From the NCBI RefSeq assembly GCF_014204755.1, contig NZ_JACHLZ010000001.1, forward strand, positions 3,162,001 to 3,226,000: a stretch of DNA of 64,000 nt, in the 5' to 3' direction. Under the pieces are notes generated by a model that saw nothing but the letters and a program-made list of their open reading frames with translations, was not told where the DNA came from and did no database searches. The stretch is from Brachybacterium aquaticum (GTDB taxonomy: Bacteria; Actinomycetota; Actinomycetes; Actinomycetales; Dermabacteraceae). Below are positions 63,128 through 64,000 of this stretch, piece by piece; position 1 is the first letter of the stretch, and every line of letters begins with the position of its first letter. A program made the translations under genes and the position numbers.

Positions 63128-64000
63128 ATGAGCAACGACGCCTTCGTTCCGCACCCCGACCGACTCCTTCCCGCGGACCCGGCTGTCCGCGGGATCGCCC
63201 GCAGCCTCTACGAGCTGGAGAAGGACCAGCCGATCGTCTCGCCGCACGGCCATGTCGATCCCCGGCTGCTGCTCGACGACGAGCCCTTCCACGATCCGAC
63301 CTCGCTCTTCATCACGCCCGACCACTACGTCAACCGCCTCATGCACGCCCGCGGCGTGGACCTGGCGGACCTCGGCGTGAACCAGGGCCCGCTGGACGAG
63401 AAGGCCTCCCGCACGGCCTGGCACCTCCTGGCCGAGCACTGGCACGCCTACGCCGGCACCCCCTCGCGCTACTGGATGGAGCACGAGTTCTACGAGGTCT
63501 TCGGCCTGGAGACCGTGCTGAACCCGCGCACCGCCGACGCGATGTACGACGAGATCGCCGAGAAGTTCACCCGCCCGGAGTTCCGCCCCCGCGCCCTGTT
63601 CGACCAGTTCAAGATCGAGATCATGGCGACCACCGACGACCCAGTGGACGACCTGGCCCCGCACGACGCCCTCGCCGCGGACACGGCCTTCACCGGCCGC
63701 GTCCTGCCCACCTTCCGCCCGGACAAGTACCTCGAGCCCGGCCGCGAGGACTTCGTCGCCCTCGCCGACGCGCTCGGCGAGGCCGCGGGCGTGGACACCG
63801 GCACCTACGACGGCCACCTCGAGGCCATGCGCGTGCGCCGCCTCTACTTCCGCGACCACGGCGCGGTCTCCTCGGACCACGCGCACATCGACCCGGGCAC
63901 CGAGCGCCTCGCGCTCGAGGACGCCCGCCGCCTGTACACCGCCGCCCGCGAGGGCCGCATCTCGGCCGACGAGGCCACCGCGCTGCGCCGCCACCTGCTC
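63128..64000 (+). CDS. uxaC: glucuronate isomerase, 3' truncated by the window
   Basis: 291 codons are present and the frame is still open at the last base. UxaC converts D-glucuronate to D-fructuronate (and galacturonate to tagaturonate). DRLLPADPAVRGIARSLYE, the metal-site motif IVSPHGHVDPRLLLDDEPF, YWMEHEFYEVFGLETVLNPRTADAMYDEI and IEIMATTDDPVDDL are family blocks. ATG 63128 is 128 bases after the LacI gene, its likely regulator. Confidence 0.93.
   Translation, partial: MSNDAFVPHPDRLLPADPAVRGIARSLYELEKDQPIVSPHGHVDPRLLLDDEPFHDPTSLFITPDHYVNRLMHARGVDLADLGVNQGPLDEKASRTAWHLLAEHWHAYAGTPSRYWMEHEFYEVFGLETVLNPRTADAMYDEIAEKFTRPEFRPRALFDQFKIEIMATTDDPVDDLAPHDALAADTAFTGRVLPTFRPDKYLEPGREDFVALADALGEAAGVDTGTYDGHLEAMRVRRLYFRDHGAVSSDHAHIDPGTERLALEDARRLYTAAREGRISADEATALRRHLL

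Overview
The window comes from a very GC-rich actinobacterium. The gene content (rpsF-ssb-rpsR-rplI cassette, PEP synthase with its regulator, many APC permeases, SMR pairs, a DUF222-HNH gene) and the near-exclusive use of TGA stops fit Dermabacteraceae/Micrococcales, with a Brachybacterium-like organism as my best guess. This is inference from gene style; no 16S rRNA gene is present.

Layout. 1-9 kb: 3' part of a large-subunit catalase (katE) with an in-frame amber codon, an APC permease, the ribosomal/ssb operon behind a recognisable S6:S18 autoregulatory leader, a second APC permease, tRNA-Leu(CAG), and an aldehyde dehydrogenase with an in-frame amber. 9-12 kb: a convergent zinc alcohol dehydrogenase (two frameshifts) and a divergent TetR regulator; matching palindromes lie in front of ALDH and between ADH and tetR, so the three look like one aldehyde/alcohol regulon. 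12-24 kb: CorA-type channel, NYN protein, DUF222-HNH endonuclease, glutathione-independent formaldehyde dehydrogenase, SelO, DUF2975/HTH pair, a possible micro-ORF with an extended Shine-Dalgarno, esterase, two CNNM/CorC proteins, MFS exporter. 24-34 kb: methyltransferase with two tandem paralogous 8-TM proteins, ppsR-ppsA, cupin, larC with a very His-rich loop, pabB-pabC fusion.

34.4-42.2 kb is an accessory island with visibly lower GC. It holds a translationally coupled operon (small secreted protein, lipoprotein, HlyD/peptidoglycan-binding adaptor, ABC ATPase, MacB/FtsX permease), a truncated IS1380-type transposase next to a decayed IS256-type element, and a second secreted protein overlapping a one-TM small protein. 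The island appears to have replaced the 3' end of pabBC. It is the best candidate in the window for an undescribed system, plausibly export of, or defence against, a secreted peptide.

42.2-53 kb is rich in metal homeostasis: two ArsR-CDF pairs, a CopB-type P-type ATPase and a YdhK-like copper lipoprotein that share CsoR-like palindromes, plus carbonic anhydrase, ribokinase, DksA-like, VOC, GNAT, BKACE and YbaK genes. 53-64 kb: a frameshifted MFS gene, tautomerase, APC permease, Phd/VapC toxin-antitoxin, larA-larE-larB (lactate racemase and nickel-pincer cofactor synthesis, completed by larC 25 kb away), a TetR-SMR-SMR efflux operon with a palindromic operator, a LacI regulator and the 5' part of glucuronate isomerase.

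Several genes are broken by single changes: three amber codons, and four one-base losses that can each be placed in a C or G run. The run-length losses resemble base-calling errors as much as real pseudogenes; raw reads would decide.
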